DNA from: an uncultured Bacteroides sp.
GTDB taxonomy: Bacteria > Bacteroidota > Bacteroidia > Bacteroidales > Bacteroidaceae
Direction: 5' to 3'
Assembly (NCBI GenBank): GCA_958453305.1
Contig: CAUDXH010000022.1
Location: 1 to 30,957, forward strand
DNA length: 30,957 nucleotides
A program made the translations under genes and the position numbers. A model generated the notes under the pieces. The model was not told the DNA's origin and searched no databases. It saw only the letters and a program-made list of their open reading frames with translations. Positions 30,080 through 30,957 of the stretch are shown here, piece by piece (the first letter of the stretch is position 1; each line of letters begins with the position of its first letter).

Positions 30080-30957
30080 TTTTCTCTTTTATTTGAGTCT
30101 GATTTTCAATTTTTGCTGCAAGTGGGTGATGCGTATGCTGGTCTTTCCTTTTGGGGAATATCCTGAAGTGAGGAGGAATAAGGCTTATATTATCTGTTGT
30201 TTGGGTTTTGCATGTTTGGAAATGAATTTCATGTGAGTGGAAAATCTGGCTTCAATCACATAAAAATTGAATTTTGCAGAAGCAAACTATAAACAGAATC
30301 ACTGTTTGTAGAAACAAAACCTTTGGCTGTATAAACAGAAGCTTTGTTTTTATAGCCAAAGGCTTTGTTTTGAGATTATGAAAGGAGAAAGTAAATTTTT
30401 TGTTGGCAAGAAAGTGACCTTTTCATTCTCTCTCTTTAATAATCAATCTATGGATGAATTGTGTCGTAGGGGGATGCATAGGATAAGCCAGAATCGGTTT
30501 CCTTTTTTGTTCATTGATGAATGGTTGAAAAGTGGATTGTTGTAGCCAATGGCCTGTAGAATTTTAAGGTGAAATAGCAGATCTTTTAATCTATAGGAGC
30601 GCTGTTCTAGCGCGAACGGGTAATTATGGATAGTTTAAAAAGTATTGTCATTTGGAGCTGTCATTTGCATGCTGTTTTTTATGTATATCATCTTTCCCCG
30701 TTGCGGATTTTTCCTTCCGTTGTTTTTTTTGGGGGGGGCATGCTCTCTTTTGGAGGGATTGCTCTTTTTCTCTTTTCTTTTGGGGATAAAATTTCTTGAT
30801 TTGCCTTTTTCTGTTCCATTTCCTTTTTTTCTTTCCGTTCCGTTTCGCAAAACAGCCTTCTTTTTTCTGAAGTTCTCCTTTTCTTTTCCCTTGAAAGCGT
30901 CTTTTTTCGCTTTCTCCGCCTGCGTTTTTCTGTCTTCTCCCGTGTGCTTATATATAA
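30080..30957. other. Long non-coding stretch with pyrimidine-rich plus strand at the right end
   Basis: No convincing gene lies in these 878 nt. The first part (30080-30660) has ordinary composition, a 25-bp hairpin (30312-30370) and a small GCGCT/AGCGC hairpin (30599-30613). From about 30660 to the window end the plus strand is dominated by T and C, with a T8G8 run at 30723-30738 and a GAAAGCG/CGCTTTC hairpin at 30893-30914. A minus-strand open frame (30635-30850) is low-complexity Lys/Arg/Asn and begins with TTG; I do not call it a gene. It may be the upstream region of an operon beyond the window. Confidence 0.6.
30312..30372 (+). terminator. Large hairpin downstream of murF, possible terminator
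   Basis: A 25-nt arm (30312-30336) pairs with 30346-30370 with about three mismatches and a 9-nt loop; a short T run ends it. It lies 230 nt after murF, far for a simple terminator. The words TATAAACAGAA and AAACA/TGTTT recur just before it (30289-30311), so it may also be a small repeat element. Confidence 0.5.

Noticed and set aside
30635..30850. 71-codon Lys/Arg/Asn-rich minus-strand frame
   Set aside because: Begins with TTG and reflects the purine-rich strand, including a homopolymer run; low complexity without any domain.
1..30957. tRNA, rRNA, CRISPR, insertion sequences or prophage genes
   Set aside because: No cloverleaf-like CCA-ending sequence, rRNA core motif, regularly spaced repeat array, transposase or phage gene could be recognised on either strand.
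30080..30957. Replication origin in the long intergenic stretch
   Set aside because: No cluster of DnaA boxes (TTATCCACA-like) and no dnaA or gyrB nearby; the skew alone is not enough.

Overview
The window looks like core chromosome of a member of the Bacteroidales, most likely Bacteroides or Phocaeicola. Three things point there. Promoters match the Bacteroides consensus (TTTG, about 19-22 nt, then TAnnTTTG). Most genes lack a strong Shine-Dalgarno sequence. The gene set includes glycine-lipid synthases (glsB/glsA), a DUF4250 protein, ptb-buk together with pta-ackA, and a folP-cdaA pair. I see no insertion sequence, phage, CRISPR array, rRNA or tRNA. Nearly every gene is intact; the only cut gene is the aldolase at the left edge.

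Layout. 1-155 is the tail of class II fructose-bisphosphate aldolase, facing a tiny DUF4250 gene across terminators. 669-5638 carries a nitroreductase with a lipoprotein-like leader, purB, a pseudouridine synthase with a long Arg/Asn/Gly-rich N-terminal tail, and asnS. 5795-6286 is a small exported protein. 6587-9626 is a translation block: rplM-rpsI, rpsB, tsf. 9941-15430 is on the minus strand and holds, in order of transcription, ptb-buk, a lone aspartokinase-type ACT protein, recO, and glsA-glsB. 15513-17276 is a fusion of a class I amidotransferase-type gamma-glutamyl hydrolase with an M19 dipeptidase. rpmH (minus) and efp (plus) are divergent around 17505-17694. 18407-21252 contains a GT2 glycosyltransferase overlapping radC, then a SufT/MIP18-like gene and lpxH. 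21448-23753 (minus) is pta-ackA, divergent from lrgAB (23998-25024). 25104-27013 is an overlapping pair of GNAT-like genes. 27019-28677 (minus) is folP-cdaA, divergent from murF (28787-30079). The last 878 nt hold no convincing gene.

How it fits together. Two acyl-phosphate kinase modules (ptb-buk and pta-ackA) lie about 6 kb apart, and lrgAB, a family now linked to pyruvate/overflow metabolism, diverges from pta-ackA, so part of the window serves fermentation end-product metabolism. The remainder is translation (ribosomal proteins, EF-Ts, EF-P, AsnRS, rRNA modification) and envelope work (lipid A, peptidoglycan, glycine lipids, c-di-AMP).

I did not find a clear new defence or mobile system. 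The best leads are the stand-alone ACT regulatory protein, the hydrolase-dipeptidase fusion, the RGG-like tail on the pseudouridine synthase, structured leaders before rpsB and asnS, the perfect inverted repeat between pta and ackA, and the odd polypyrimidine region with a T8G8 run at the right end. All assignments are from reading the sequence; no database search was run.
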